Source of the DNA: Gottschalkiaceae bacterium SANA
GTDB lineage: Bacteria; Bacillota; Clostridia; Tissierellales; GPF-1
Direction: 5' to 3'
DNA: 64,000 bases
NCBI GenBank assembly: GCA_036323355.1
Contig: AP028876.1
Span: forward strand, 2,542,001-2,606,000
The translations under genes were made by a program, and so were the position numbers. Below are positions 38,323-47,126 of the stretch, piece after piece (positions within the stretch are counted from its first letter, which is position 1; each line of letters starts with the position of its first letter). Below the pieces are notes generated by a model, which did no database searches, was not told the origin of the DNA, and was given only the letters and a program-made list of their open reading frames with translations.

Positions 38323-40391
38323 TCGAATTCTTCCTTTCTTGACTTTTGATGCGTGCGCAGACCGATCAGCCCCATGGTGCCCACGGCCAAAGCAAACCCA
38401 GAAATTCCTACTGAAAAACGTGATGCCAGTGCATAGCCAGTCACAGCGTAAATCCATGCCACCGCAAAAGTGTAGCTGGCAGAGAAAAACATCCATCGCC
38501 AAGATTTCGTCTCCCTTTTAATAACCGCCAACGTTGCCACACACGGCGTATACAAGAGACTGAAGATCAAGAAAGCAAATGCCGCTGCCAAGGGGAATGC
38601 TGCTTGAATACCTGTAAGCATACTGGATGTATCTCCATTCAGAGCTGCTTGACCAGCTGCCTCACCCATACCGAATATAATGGATATATTCGCAACAATG
38701 GTTTCTTTCGCAACAATACCCGTTATCAAAGATAAAGACGACTGCCAATTTCCAAAGCCCATTGGCGCAAAAATCGGCGCGATCCAATGTCCAATTTGCG
38801 CACCGAAGCTATCAACCATCTCTACCATTCCATGCATATTAAAATTCAATAATCCCCAAAGAACTACTGATGCAGCTAGAATCACAGTTCCAGCTTTTAC
38901 AATATAATTGCCGACTTCTTCTCTAACACTACGTCCAACCGTTTTCATCGTTGGAGTATGATAGCTCGGCATTTCCATAATGAAGGGATCACCCGAGCCT
39001 TTGAACAAGGTATCTTTAAAGATGGTTCCCATCAACACCGCAACCAGAATTCCCAAAAAGTACAGAAAGAAGGTGACGATCGCTTCTCTACCCGGGAAAA
39101 AGATCGATGAAAAAAGCATATAAATCGGCATGCGAGCCCCACAGGACATAAAGGGAATCATCATCATGGCTGCCTTTCGATCCCGATCACTTTCCAAACT
39201 CCGTGTCGCCATCACAGCCGGAACGGAACAGCCAAATCCCATCAATAATGGAATAAATGCCTTGCCACTTAATCCCACCTTGCGCATAAATCGATCCATA
39301 ATAAAAGCAACTCGAGCCATATAACCGCTGTCTTCAAGAATAGCTAAAGCTAGGAATAAAAATGCGATATTCGGTAAAAATACCAATACACCACCAACTC
39401 CGGCAATGACACCATCGGTAATTAAGGAAATCATCCACTCCGCTACATGTAAGTTTGTCAAAATCGAGCCCACATTCATCGAAAGCCAGCCGAAAAATCC
39501 TTCCACAGGTCCAGCAAACAAACCACCCAAACTAAAGGTCAGCTTGAACACCAAAAACATAAAAAATCCGAAGATTGGCAATCCAAACCAGGGGTGCATT
39601 AACATCTTATCTGCCTTCTCCGTCATGGACTCAAACCGGTCTGGCCGTTTCATCACTCGATCAATCAGATCATGAATATAACGATAGCGAAGATGTGTAA
39701 TCTCCGTTCGCTGATGATCATAAAGATGCTCAATCTCAACGCCCAAGGCATCGCATACATCCAAGTCCTCTTCAATAATGCGAATTGCCTGCCATCTTGC
39801 ACGATGACCGCCATCTTCCAATTTGTAATCAATCATTAATTTCTGAATCAAGGCTTCAATTTCCTTGGAAAACGTCAATGGATTTCCCATCCCAATAGAT
39901 GGATCTTTTGAAACCTCTGATACAGCTTGTCGAAGTTCTTCCAAACCCTCAGCCTGACTAGCGGAAATAGGTATAATGGGGACACCCAGTTTTTCTGACA
40001 ATTTCTTTATATTTAATTCAATCTGCCATCGTGCAACAATATCCATCATATTCATAGCAATTACGGTTGGCTGCTGCAATTCCAAAAGTTGCAGGGTCAA
40101 ATACAAGTTTCTTTCCAAATTCGACGCATCGATAATATTGATAACAACGGCAGGATTTTGTGCCACAATATAATCACCTGCAATTTTCTCCTCCATTGAG
40201 TAAGGGGAAAGACTATAGGTGCCTGGTAAATCCGTAACCACCCAATTTTCATCCTGATAGGTGAATTTCCCTTGTTTTTTTTCTACAGTTACGCCTGGCC
40301 AATTCCCTACACTTTGCCGCGCGCCTGTCAATTCATTAAATAACGTTGTTTTTCCCGCATTGGGGTTCCCCGCCAAAACCAATTCTTTCAT
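38307..40391 (-). CDS. feoB: Ferrous iron transporter FeoB
   Basis: 694 residues. N-terminal GTPase domain with G1 GNPNAGKTTLFN (8-19), GNWPGVTVEKK switch and DLPGTYSL; helical spacer; then membrane core with two gate motifs (around GFGCSVPAVMATR). Takes up Fe2+ under anaerobic conditions. Between feoA and feoB a second Fur-like box is found. Confidence 0.97.
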   Translation of the reverse strand: MKELVLAGNPNAGKTTLFNELTGARQSVGNWPGVTVEKKQGKFTYQDENWVVTDLPGTYSLSPYSMEEKIAGDYIVAQNPAVVINIIDASNLERNLYLTLQLLELQQPTVIAMNMMDIVARWQIELNIKKLSEKLGVPIIPISASQAEGLEELRQAVSEVSKDPSIGMGNPLTFSKEIEALIQKLMIDYKLEDGGHRARWQAIRIIEEDLDVCDALGVEIEHLYDHQRTEITHLRYRYIHDLIDRVMKRPDRFESMTEKADKMLMHPWFGLPIFGFFMFLVFKLTFSLGGLFAGPVEGFFGWLSMNVGSILTNLHVAEWMISLITDGVIAGVGGVLVFLPNIAFLFLALAILEDSGYMARVAFIMDRFMRKVGLSGKAFIPLLMGFGCSVPAVMATRSLESDRDRKAAMMMIPFMSCGARMPIYMLFSSIFFPGREAIVTFFLYFLGILVAVLMGTIFKDTLFKGSGDPFIMEMPSYHTPTMKTVGRSVREEVGNYIVKAGTVILAASVVLWGLLNFNMHGMVEMVDSFGAQIGHWIAPIFAPMGFGNWQSSLSLITGIVAKETIVANISIIFGMGEAAGQAALNGDTSSMLTGIQAAFPLAAAFAFLIFSLLYTPCVATLAVIKRETKSWRWMFFSASYTFAVAWIYAVTGYALASRFSVGISGFALAVGTMGLIGLRTHQKSRKEEFEWEQS

Positions 40392-40411
40392 CTTTATTTC
40401 GCCCCTTTAAT

Positions 40412-40426
40412 TGAGAATGGTTATCA
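40412..40426. promoter_or_regulatory. Second Fur-like box, between feoA and feoB
   Basis: TGAGAATGGTTATCA, 13 of 15 positions of the 7-1-7 Fur box TGATAATNATTATCA. Confidence 0.5.
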
Positions 40427-40455
40427 TCGCTTTGCAAATAAATACGGCTTAGAAT

Positions 40456-40680
40456 TTAAGCCGCTTCTTTAACTTTAATTTTTTGCGCCATCCCACGTCC
40501 CAATAATAACTTGGAACCTTTAATCTCTACAACAATAGCACCAAATCCATCGGAGCGAACCACACAAACCGGCGTTCCTTTAATAAATCCCATATCTTCC
40601 AATCTGCGTTTTACGCCTGGTGACCATGTAATTTCATCGACTAGCATGGGTACTCCCGGTTTACTATATAAAAGAGTCAT
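40456..40680 (-). CDS. feoA: Ferrous iron transport protein FeoA
   Basis: 74 residues, SH3-like FeoA domain (SPGVKRRLEDMGFIKGTPVCVV ... IKGSKLLLGRGMAQKI). Needed for FeoB function. ATG 40680 is preferred: GGAGG lies just upstream, whereas the longer frame begins with TTG inside it. Confidence 0.94.
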   Translation of the reverse strand: MTLLYSKPGVPMLVDEITWSPGVKRRLEDMGFIKGTPVCVVRSDGFGAIVVEIKGSKLLLGRGMAQKIKVKEAA

Positions 40681-40696
40681 TCGCCTTACCTCCAAT

Positions 40697-40711
40697 TGAT
40701 AACAATTATCA
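40697..40711. promoter_or_regulatory. Fur box of the feo operon
   Basis: TGATAACAATTATCA, 14 of 15 positions of the 7-1-7 Fur consensus, directly below the feo promoter and just above the feoA ribosome site. Iron-dependent repression is the expected outcome. Confidence 0.8.
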
Positions 40712-40719
40712 TTTAGTTC

Positions 40720-40748
40720 ATTCTACGAAGATTTAGATCGAATGTCAA
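40720..40748 (-). promoter_or_regulatory. Promoter of the feo operon
   Basis: TTGACA at 40748-40743, 17 bases, TAGAAT at 40725-40720 on the minus strand. Confidence 0.8.
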
Positions 40749-40771
40749 CTCTTTAACATAGATTGTAATCG

Positions 40772-42628
40772 TTACAATTCATTCTCCTCTGTCTCTAAGT
40801 ACTCCGAAAGGTTTTCCCATTCTTCTTCCCATTTTACTTTCATATCAAACAAATGTTGTAATTCTTCCACAGAATGGTTTTCAAAATTCAATTCCTGATC
40901 CAAACGCTCAATTTCATTCTCTAATTCCACAACTCGAGCTTCTACTTCCCTGCGTTTTTTCTCTGGCTGATCTGATCTTCTTCGATCGTTTCTTTTCTTT
41001 TTCTTAATAATTTGTTTTGGCTCATCTTCCTCCTCTGGGAAAAAAGCCTCTTCCAACGAATCCACCGTTCGCAAAGTCCCATCTTCTAAAAAGAGAAGAC
41101 GATCCGCCATCTTTTCAATAAAATATCGATCATGGGATGCAAAAAGCACGGTTCCTGTAAATTTTTGCAGCTCGCTTTCGAGGATCTCTCGTGCGTCCAA
41201 ATCCAAATGATTGGTAGGCTCATCCAAGATCAAGGTATTTGGAGCATTCTTCATCATGGCGCCAAGGGCTAATCTTCGACGTTCGCCGCCCGACAATCCC
41301 ATCATAGGTGCAAAAACATGGTCCCCACGAAAACCCAACTGTGCCAATTCCCGACGGGCGTCAAGAGTCACAATTTCCCGAGTCTTTTCCCAATAATCCA
41401 AAATACTGCGTTCGGAATCCAAATAGATTTCCTGAGGCATAAAGGCAATCTGGGTAGAAGGGCCAATACGAATCTCTCCCGCATCCGGTTCCAATTCCCC
41501 CAAGACGACTTTAAACAGAGTGGATTTCCCCGCTCCATTCCGTCCCAACAAGGCAATGTTTTCTTGATATCGAAGCAATAAATCAATATCCTTCAAGACC
41601 TCATTTTCTCCAAAAAACTTAGAAATCCCCTTCAACTGAAGCACCTCTTTGCCAGACCTTCGCGTTTGCGATGAACGCAGGGCAAATCGAGTTTCTGGAA
41701 TCCAGGGCTTGCCCGGAGTTCTTGCCTCCAGTTTTACCAACCGTTTTTCCAACTCCTTGGCGCGCTTATACATGACTTCGCTATCACGCATCTTTCCCCA
41801 TATGCGAAAGCGCTCGATCTGGGCTTCCATTCGCTGAATCTTCTTCTGATGCAATTCAAAATGTTTCAAGGATTCCAAAAACCGTCTTTCCCGTTCAGTC
41901 TGATAGTAACTATAATTACCGTGATACTCCTCCATATGGTCGGGGTGTAATTCAAATACCTTCTCCACAATGCGATCCAAAAAGTATCGGTCGTGAGAAA
42001 CAATCAATAGAGCCATACTGGTCTGCAAGAGATAGTCTTCCAGCCAAACAATGGTCGGCAAATCCAGATGGTTGGTCGGCTCATCCAAAAGCATCAAGTC
42101 CGGTTCTTCCAATAAAGCCCGTGCCAAACGCACTCGAAATCGCTCCCCGCCACTTAGACTGTCCATGGATCGCTCCAGCCAGCTTTCGGGAATTTTCAGG
42201 CCTTGTTTCATGCGATTGGCTTTCTCTTCTACCTGATAGCCCCCAATCTCCTGATAATTTTCCAGCTCTGACAGATAGAGCGGCATAATACGCTCCAACT
42301 CATCGGGTTTTTCCGCCATCTCCAGCTCATACTCATTCAAGCGTTCTCGCGAGGCATCCACATCTGAAAAAGCACCCTTAAGAATGCTTCCAATTGACTC
42401 TTTTGAGGGTGCTAGGTCCTGTTCCAAAATCTTGACACTCGTATTCCGGCGAAGGGTCATGCGTCCCTCCCCCTCCATCTTACCGGCCAAGATCTTCAAC
42501 AATGTTGTTTTTCCACACCCATTGACACCAACCAGTCCAATTCGTTCCTTTGGCGCTATATGAAAAGAAACACCCGCAAAGACCGTGGTGGCCCCATAAT
42601 GTGCGGCTCCTTCTCGATAATCCATCAT
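40772..42628 (-). CDS. ABC-F family ATPase
   Basis: 618 residues, two ABC domains with GVNGCGKTTLL and GRNGAGKSTLF Walker A motifs, two LSGGE signatures and LDEPTNHLD Walker B motifs, joined by a basic linker; no membrane domain. The C-terminus (about 530-618) is a basic/acidic coiled coil. The family acts on ribosomes as translation or antibiotic-resistance factors. Subtype cannot be assigned. ATG 42628 (or 42625) follows GGGAG; the longer frame is unsupported. Confidence 0.88.
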   Translation of the reverse strand: MMDYREGAAHYGATTVFAGVSFHIAPKERIGLVGVNGCGKTTLLKILAGKMEGEGRMTLRRNTSVKILEQDLAPSKESIGSILKGAFSDVDASRERLNEYELEMAEKPDELERIMPLYLSELENYQEIGGYQVEEKANRMKQGLKIPESWLERSMDSLSGGERFRVRLARALLEEPDLMLLDEPTNHLDLPTIVWLEDYLLQTSMALLIVSHDRYFLDRIVEKVFELHPDHMEEYHGNYSYYQTERERRFLESLKHFELHQKKIQRMEAQIERFRIWGKMRDSEVMYKRAKELEKRLVKLEARTPGKPWIPETRFALRSSQTRRSGKEVLQLKGISKFFGENEVLKDIDLLLRYQENIALLGRNGAGKSTLFKVVLGELEPDAGEIRIGPSTQIAFMPQEIYLDSERSILDYWEKTREIVTLDARRELAQLGFRGDHVFAPMMGLSGGERRRLALGAMMKNAPNTLILDEPTNHLDLDAREILESELQKFTGTVLFASHDRYFIEKMADRLLFLEDGTLRTVDSLEEAFFPEEEDEPKQIIKKKKRNDRRRSDQPEKKRREVEARVVELENEIERLDQELNFENHSVEELQHLFDMKVKWEEEWENLSEYLETEENEL

Positions 42629-42726
42629 ATTGTACTCCCTTCGGCCAAGGCTCGACCTTTTATCATTCAAATATAAGTATATCGGGTTCAACCCCGAATG
42701 TAAAAGGATATAGGGACCGAACAGAA

Positions 42727-43566
42727 TCACAAGATGTTTTTTAAATGGCAAAATGAACATCCCCAGGATTGATCCACGATCCACTGACATCCTTCTCCCA
42801 TGCAATCTCCTTCACACAAAGCAACGCCAATTTTTCGATTCAGTTTCCTTCCCATTCGAACTGTATGCATGCTGCCGGAAGCCTTTTCTGCTTGTACGAC
42901 AAGGATCCATTCACTTAAAGCAGCAATCAACCGGTTGCGTTGCACAAAATGATAGGGTTCTAATTTGATCTCAGGGAATACTTCACTGAGTAATAGTCCT
43001 TGACCTTCAACAATTTGCCTTGCCAATCTAGCATTTTTTTGTGGAACAATTCTAGACAGGTCTGATGGCAATACAGCAATCGTTTTTCCCTTGACGCTCA
43101 ATGCACCCCAATGAGCAAGGGTGTCACAACCCAAAGCTAAGCCGCTAACTGCTACACGGTCCTCTTTGGCGCATTCTCGCCCCAATAAATAGGACCTGTT
43201 CTTTGCAAATTCACTTGGTTTGCGACTTCCAATAATTGCAAGGCCCCTTCTTTTAAGCAAAGATGAATCACCCAATACGGAGATCAGCAACGGTGGATTG
43301 CTTAATTCAGAAAACACCTCCGGATAAAAAGATCCTTCCGGACACAAAATTTCACCGCCCAACTTTTTTATCGTCTCCATTTGCCGACTTGCCAAATCCC
43401 ATGCCTTTTGTCTTGTGAATACGCCATAATTATTTGACCAAGCCATGCCAACCTGTTCGCACCAGATGGAAAAATCATCAGAAAATATTTCGTTTTTAAC
43501 TTCCGCTTTTCGTATGCTTTGATTTCCGATTCCCGGAAGATTAAGCGCTGCCAACCGCCCCTTCAT
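42727..43566 (-). CDS. DprA/Smf-like DNA-processing protein, divergent
   Basis: 279 residues. Rossmann-like DprA core: IIGSRKPSEFAK, VSGLALGCDTLAHWGAL, TIAVLPSDL, LLLSEVFPE, RNRLIAALSEWILVVQAEKASGSMHT. Normal members load RecA on incoming single-stranded DNA. The C-terminal tail carries five Cys (CEGDC, GC, GCSFC) in place of the usual short tail, and no topA/rnhB neighbour is present. ATG 43566 has AAAGGAAG. It overlaps the upstream MocR gene by 26 bases. Confidence 0.8.
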   Translation of the reverse strand: MKGRLAALNLPGIGNQSIRKAEVKNEIFSDDFSIWCEQVGMAWSNNYGVFTRQKAWDLASRQMETIKKLGGEILCPEGSFYPEVFSELSNPPLLISVLGDSSLLKRRGLAIIGSRKPSEFAKNRSYLLGRECAKEDRVAVSGLALGCDTLAHWGALSVKGKTIAVLPSDLSRIVPQKNARLARQIVEGQGLLLSEVFPEIKLEPYHFVQRNRLIAALSEWILVVQAEKASGSMHTVRMGRKLNRKIGVALCEGDCMGEGCQWIVDQSWGCSFCHLKNIL

Positions 43567-44953
43567 CCGACTCACTTCCTTTCAAAATTTCCATCAATTG
43601 TCCACAAACCGCTTCAATTTTCGTGTATAAAATTCCACTATATGGAAACAACAAAAGCTGACGGTTTGGATCGATGGATTCAATCTCTTCTAAGTATATT
43701 CCTTTGTCATAAGCCTGACTAACAATTTCCCCTACAGGCAAAGGCTTCTGCATTTCTAAAAGCAAATGCACCCCAGACTCCGTTCCCAAAACAGAAATCA
43801 AATCCCCAGCGTCACGGGTTAGCAGTTCGTCAAGCAGGGTATTTTTCTTTCGGTATATCTTCCGAATCCGTCGCAAATGTCGCTCATAATGCCCCTCTTC
43901 TATAAACTTCGCCAAGGTCAACTGATCAATTTTCGAAGCGCTGGGTGTCATCCTTTTTTTGTTGCTTGTAAATTTTTTTAACATTGGCATGGGTAAAATC
44001 ATATAGCTGATCCGCAAGGAAGGCAGCAGCAGTTTCGACAAGGAACCCAAATATACCACACGATCATTTCGGTCCATGCCCTGTAGAGCAGGAATTGGAT
44101 TCCCCGAATATCGCAAATAACTGTCATAGTCATCCTCAATAATCATCCCAGATTCACTTTCGGCCCAGCGTAGGAGAGCTTCTCGCTTGGCAACAGACAT
44201 AACCGTTCCTGTCGGATACTGATGAGACGGGCTTACATAGGCTACACGACTGCTGCTTTCTTGCAACCGCTCTACATCCATCCCACCGTCAACCAGGGGT
44301 ATCTTTACTGTTTTCCATCCATAGTCCTCAAAGACATATTGCGCCTTGACAAAACCTGGATCCTCCAAGCCAACACGGCGCATTTTGTCCGGTAAAAGGG
44401 GCAAAAGCATACCCAAGAGCACCTGCACTCCGGCGCCGATAACAATCTGCTCCGGCAAACAATCTACGCCGCGATCCCGTCGCAATTGTTCCCTCAATTG
44501 CAACTTTAAGGCCATCTCACCCGTTACATCTCCGCTCCGAATCAAGTCCCCACTCTGTTCCCTAAGAATCTGGGCGTGAAGTTTTCTCCAAAGACCAAAA
44601 TCAAAACTGGTCGGATCCACCCCCATGTTTTCCATGACAGGTGTTTTCATGCCATAGCTTTCTGATTCTTCACGTGCTTGTATCTTAGGACCTGGTGGTT
44701 CCGCAATTTCCAGAGGCAAGACAAAATACCCCACTTTGTGATGGCTTTCAATATATCCTTCCATCATCAATTGCTGATAGGCATTCTCAACAGTGGTACG
44801 GCTCAAGTCTGTAATCTCCTTCATTTCGCGAATCGCCGGCAGACGCGAGCCCGCCTCCAATTTACCTTCTCGAATATTCTTGCGCAAATTCCTGTACAAT
44901 TGCAAGTATAAGGGCATCTTTTGTTTTTTATCCATGGGATAATGAAATATCAT
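43541..44953 (-). CDS. MocR/PdxR family regulator (GntR HTH + aminotransferase-like)
   Basis: 470 residues. Winged helix at 1-75 (LPAIREMKEITDLSRTTVENAYQQL), then a fold-type I aminotransferase domain with PLP-lysine Lys307 in LGSLSKLLLP and DDYDS near 275. Such proteins sense pyridoxal phosphate and related amines. Divergent from an ECF S component gene, suggesting it controls that transporter. ATG 44953 has AAAGGGG. Confidence 0.88.
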   Translation of the reverse strand: MIFHYPMDKKQKMPLYLQLYRNLRKNIREGKLEAGSRLPAIREMKEITDLSRTTVENAYQQLMMEGYIESHHKVGYFVLPLEIAEPPGPKIQAREESESYGMKTPVMENMGVDPTSFDFGLWRKLHAQILREQSGDLIRSGDVTGEMALKLQLREQLRRDRGVDCLPEQIVIGAGVQVLLGMLLPLLPDKMRRVGLEDPGFVKAQYVFEDYGWKTVKIPLVDGGMDVERLQESSSRVAYVSPSHQYPTGTVMSVAKREALLRWAESESGMIIEDDYDSYLRYSGNPIPALQGMDRNDRVVYLGSLSKLLLPSLRISYMILPMPMLKKFTSNKKRMTPSASKIDQLTLAKFIEEGHYERHLRRIRKIYRKKNTLLDELLTRDAGDLISVLGTESGVHLLLEMQKPLPVGEIVSQAYDKGIYLEEIESIDPNRQLLLFPYSGILYTKIEAVCGQLMEILKGSESDEGAVGSA

Positions 44954-44982
44954 ACTGTCCCCTTTCACTTTTTCTTTTTTGG

Positions 44983-44995
44983 CCCTTTTAAAGGG
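44983..44995. promoter_or_regulatory. Dyad in the mocR / ECF divergent region
   Basis: CCCTTT-T-AAAGGG perfect dyad. It sits within the 95-base gap shared by two divergent genes, where an operator would be expected. TATAAT on the minus strand at 45012-45007 is a candidate -10 for the regulator. Confidence 0.4.
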
Positions 44996-45048
44996 GTCAC
45001 ATCTCTATTATAGTGGAGTTGTCAGAAAAAGAAAAGGGAGGAACACCT

Positions 45049-45810
45049 ATGAACGGACGATCTACCAAAACCTTAGTACTCACCGGTATGATGACCGCCT
45101 TAGTCTTCATCGCAACCATTGCTATTCGAATACCTGTGCCTTTTACCCAAGGTTATATTCACGCGGGCGATACCATGATCTTTGTCGCTGCTGCACTTTT
45201 AGGCCCCGTCCCCGGCATGATCGCCGCAGGTGTCGGTTCCGCACTGGCGGATCTTATGGGTGGCTATCCCCAATGGGTCATTCCCACCTTGTTAATCAAA
45301 GGAATTATGGGTTATCTCATGGGTATATTCGTCAATTTTCACGCAAAGAAAGCAAAGCAACGCGGCACCTTGATTCTTGCCATCTTCTCCGCATTAATTG
45401 TTGGCTTTTTTTTCACTTTGTCCCGTCATGGCAACCTAAATCCACAATTATTTATTGACGGACTTGAAGAAGTAGCCAATGCAGATCAGGCAAGTGCTAT
45501 GATCGCAGGGGTACAAGGGCAATTGATTGCCGTCCTTATCGGCATACCAGCACTCACCTTCCTTGCTTCTACCATTCTTAACCGTAAAACCGGAATCAAG
45601 ATCTCCGGCGCAGTCATGATCGGCATGATGATTGCTGGCACCTGGATGGTCACCGGTTATTACATTGCGGCAGGATGGATGTATGGCAGTTTTATCCTTC
45701 CCATCTTCAGCATCCCTTGGAATGTCATCCAATTTGTCTTGGGCGCTGTTCTTGGCATGATTATTCTAACAGCACTCAACCGAACAAATTTTAAAAAATA
45801 CATGGAATAA
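45049..45810 (+). CDS. ECF transporter S component (possible vitamin B6 type)
   Basis: 253 residues, six to seven hydrophobic helices; family pattern KTLVLTGMMTALVFIAT and GYIHAGDTMIFVAAALLGP. Binds a vitamin or similar micronutrient and docks to shared EcfAAT. Divergent from a PLP-sensing MocR regulator, so pyridoxine/pyridoxal is a reasonable inference; the sequence does not show the ligand. ATG 45049 has GGGAGGAA. Confidence 0.78.
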   Translation: MNGRSTKTLVLTGMMTALVFIATIAIRIPVPFTQGYIHAGDTMIFVAAALLGPVPGMIAAGVGSALADLMGGYPQWVIPTLLIKGIMGYLMGIFVNFHAKKAKQRGTLILAIFSALIVGFFFTLSRHGNLNPQLFIDGLEEVANADQASAMIAGVQGQLIAVLIGIPALTFLASTILNRKTGIKISGAVMIGMMIAGTWMVTGYYIAAGWMYGSFILPIFSIPWNVIQFVLGAVLGMIILTALNRTNFKKYME

Positions 45811-45832
45811 AAAAGACTCCCCGAAGGGAGCC
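45808..45832 (-). terminator. Terminator of nagA
   Basis: GGCTCCC-TTCG-GGGAGTC stem followed on the minus strand by T6; lies between the two convergent stop codons. Confidence 0.85.
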
Positions 45833-47040
45833 TACTGAACCAGATATTCTCGAAAGGCCGGATTCGTCCGGTCTTTTTTTTCGTCTTTTCGATAAGCAAC
45901 CCTGCCCTCACACACTGTCATATCCAGAGACAGGTCAGAATCCAAGACCAAAAGATCTGCGTCCTTTCCAATTTCAATGCTTCCTTTTCGATCCAACACC
46001 TCGGTAATCCGCGCCGGATTTCTCGATGCCATCACACTAGCCTCTTCCATAGAAACCCCCAAAACCTTCACCCAGTTTTGAAAACCCAAAAGCAAGTTTC
46101 CTGTACTGCCAGCAATGGTTCCATCCGGCAATGTGCTGCCGCCACCCTCACCAATGATGATCTCTCTCCCCTCAAAAACATAGCGTCCCGGCGCAACACC
46201 TGCAGCCAGAATGGCATCGGAAACCAGCGCAATCTTCTCTACACCCTTCAACCGACGAATCATCTCCATCATCTGCGGGTGTACATGCACAAAATCACTA
46301 ATCAATTCACAATCCACGTCAGACAATAAATACGCCCCCAAAGCGCCGGGGTCCCGATGATGAATGGATCGCTGCGCATTGCAAGTATGGTTAGAAAGAG
46401 CCACTCCCCATTCAATGCCACGCATAGTTTCTTCATACGTTGCATCCGTATGAGCGCCCGCCACAAGGATTCCCTTGTCTCTCAAGAAGTGAATCACCGC
46501 CTCTGCTCCTTCGATCTCCGGTGCCATGCTCACATGCTGAATTTTTCCTTGTCCCGCATCCAAAAAGGCTTGCATCTTTTCAACAGTCGGCTTCAATAAG
46601 ACCTCAGCCGGAAAAGCACCCTTTTTCTTGGGATTTAAAAAGGTTCCTTCCATATGGATCCCGATCATTCGCGCACCGGATGTTTGTCGATCCATAGCCG
46701 TCGCAATCGCCCCTAGCTCTTCAATCAAATCCTCGAACATAGCACCGCTAGTCGACGGTTGAAATGCTGTTACACCGACACTGGGCAAGTAATCCGACAA
46801 TCCCAGAAGGTCCTTTGGATCAGAACTGCCTACCGCCCAGCCGCCAGAACCATGGATATGCATATCAATCAATCCTGGCACAATCCATCGATCGCCAACA
46901 TCCACTTTTTTTCCTTCAGAAAACGCCGCACTTTCTCCACGCTGGATTGCCTGAATCTTACCCTTTTCAACCAAAATCGCCCCGGATGAAACGCCGTCCG
47001 GAAAAACAATTCGTTTACTCTTGATCCACCAAGTTTCCAT
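45832..47040 (-). CDS. nagA: N-acetylglucosamine-6-phosphate deacetylase
   Basis: 402 residues, amidohydrolase. Opens GlcNAc-6-P to GlcN-6-P and acetate. Metal and substrate motifs are present: GLIDMHIHG, HMEGTFLNPKKKGAF, a His in GAHTDAT, SNHTCNAQ, and VSDA with the catalytic Asp. The usual HxFNAM..HHR loop is altered (NAQRSIHHRDPG). nagB is not adjacent. ATG 47040 has a GGAGGG site. Confidence 0.92.
   Translation of the reverse strand: METWWIKSKRIVFPDGVSSGAILVEKGKIQAIQRGESAAFSEGKKVDVGDRWIVPGLIDMHIHGSGGWAVGSSDPKDLLGLSDYLPSVGVTAFQPSTSGAMFEDLIEELGAIATAMDRQTSGARMIGIHMEGTFLNPKKKGAFPAEVLLKPTVEKMQAFLDAGQGKIQHVSMAPEIEGAEAVIHFLRDKGILVAGAHTDATYEETMRGIEWGVALSNHTCNAQRSIHHRDPGALGAYLLSDVDCELISDFVHVHPQMMEMIRRLKGVEKIALVSDAILAAGVAPGRYVFEGREIIIGEGGGSTLPDGTIAGSTGNLLLGFQNWVKVLGVSMEEASVMASRNPARITEVLDRKGSIEIGKDADLLVLDSDLSLDMTVCEGRVAYRKDEKKDRTNPAFREYLVQ
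45855..45881 (+). terminator. Plus-strand terminator of the ECF gene, inside nagA
   Basis: GGCCGGA-TTCG-TCCGGTC followed by eight T on the plus strand. It lies within the last codons of the convergent nagA gene. Confidence 0.75.
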
Positions 47041-47068
47041 CAATGCCCTCCTTAATTTGTATATACCA

Positions 47069-47097
47069 ATTTTATCCCTCTTTCCATTTCAAGGCAA
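47069..47097 (-). promoter_or_regulatory. Promoter for nagA
   Basis: TTGCCT, 17 bases, TAAAAT on the minus strand, 29 bases above the start. Confidence 0.5.
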
Positions 47098-47126
47098 GAA
47101 AAAAAGAAGCAAATTACGCTTCTTTT
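47097..47126 (-). terminator. Terminator of the THUMP methyltransferase gene
   Basis: AAAGAAGC/GCTTCTTT stem with a 7-base loop and a T-run on the minus strand; its 5' arm overlaps the last codons of the gene. Confidence 0.85.

Noticed and set aside
47114-47126. Hairpin as a riboswitch for nagA
   Set aside because: It overlaps the end of the methyltransferase gene and ends in a T-run on the minus strand, so a simple terminator explains it.
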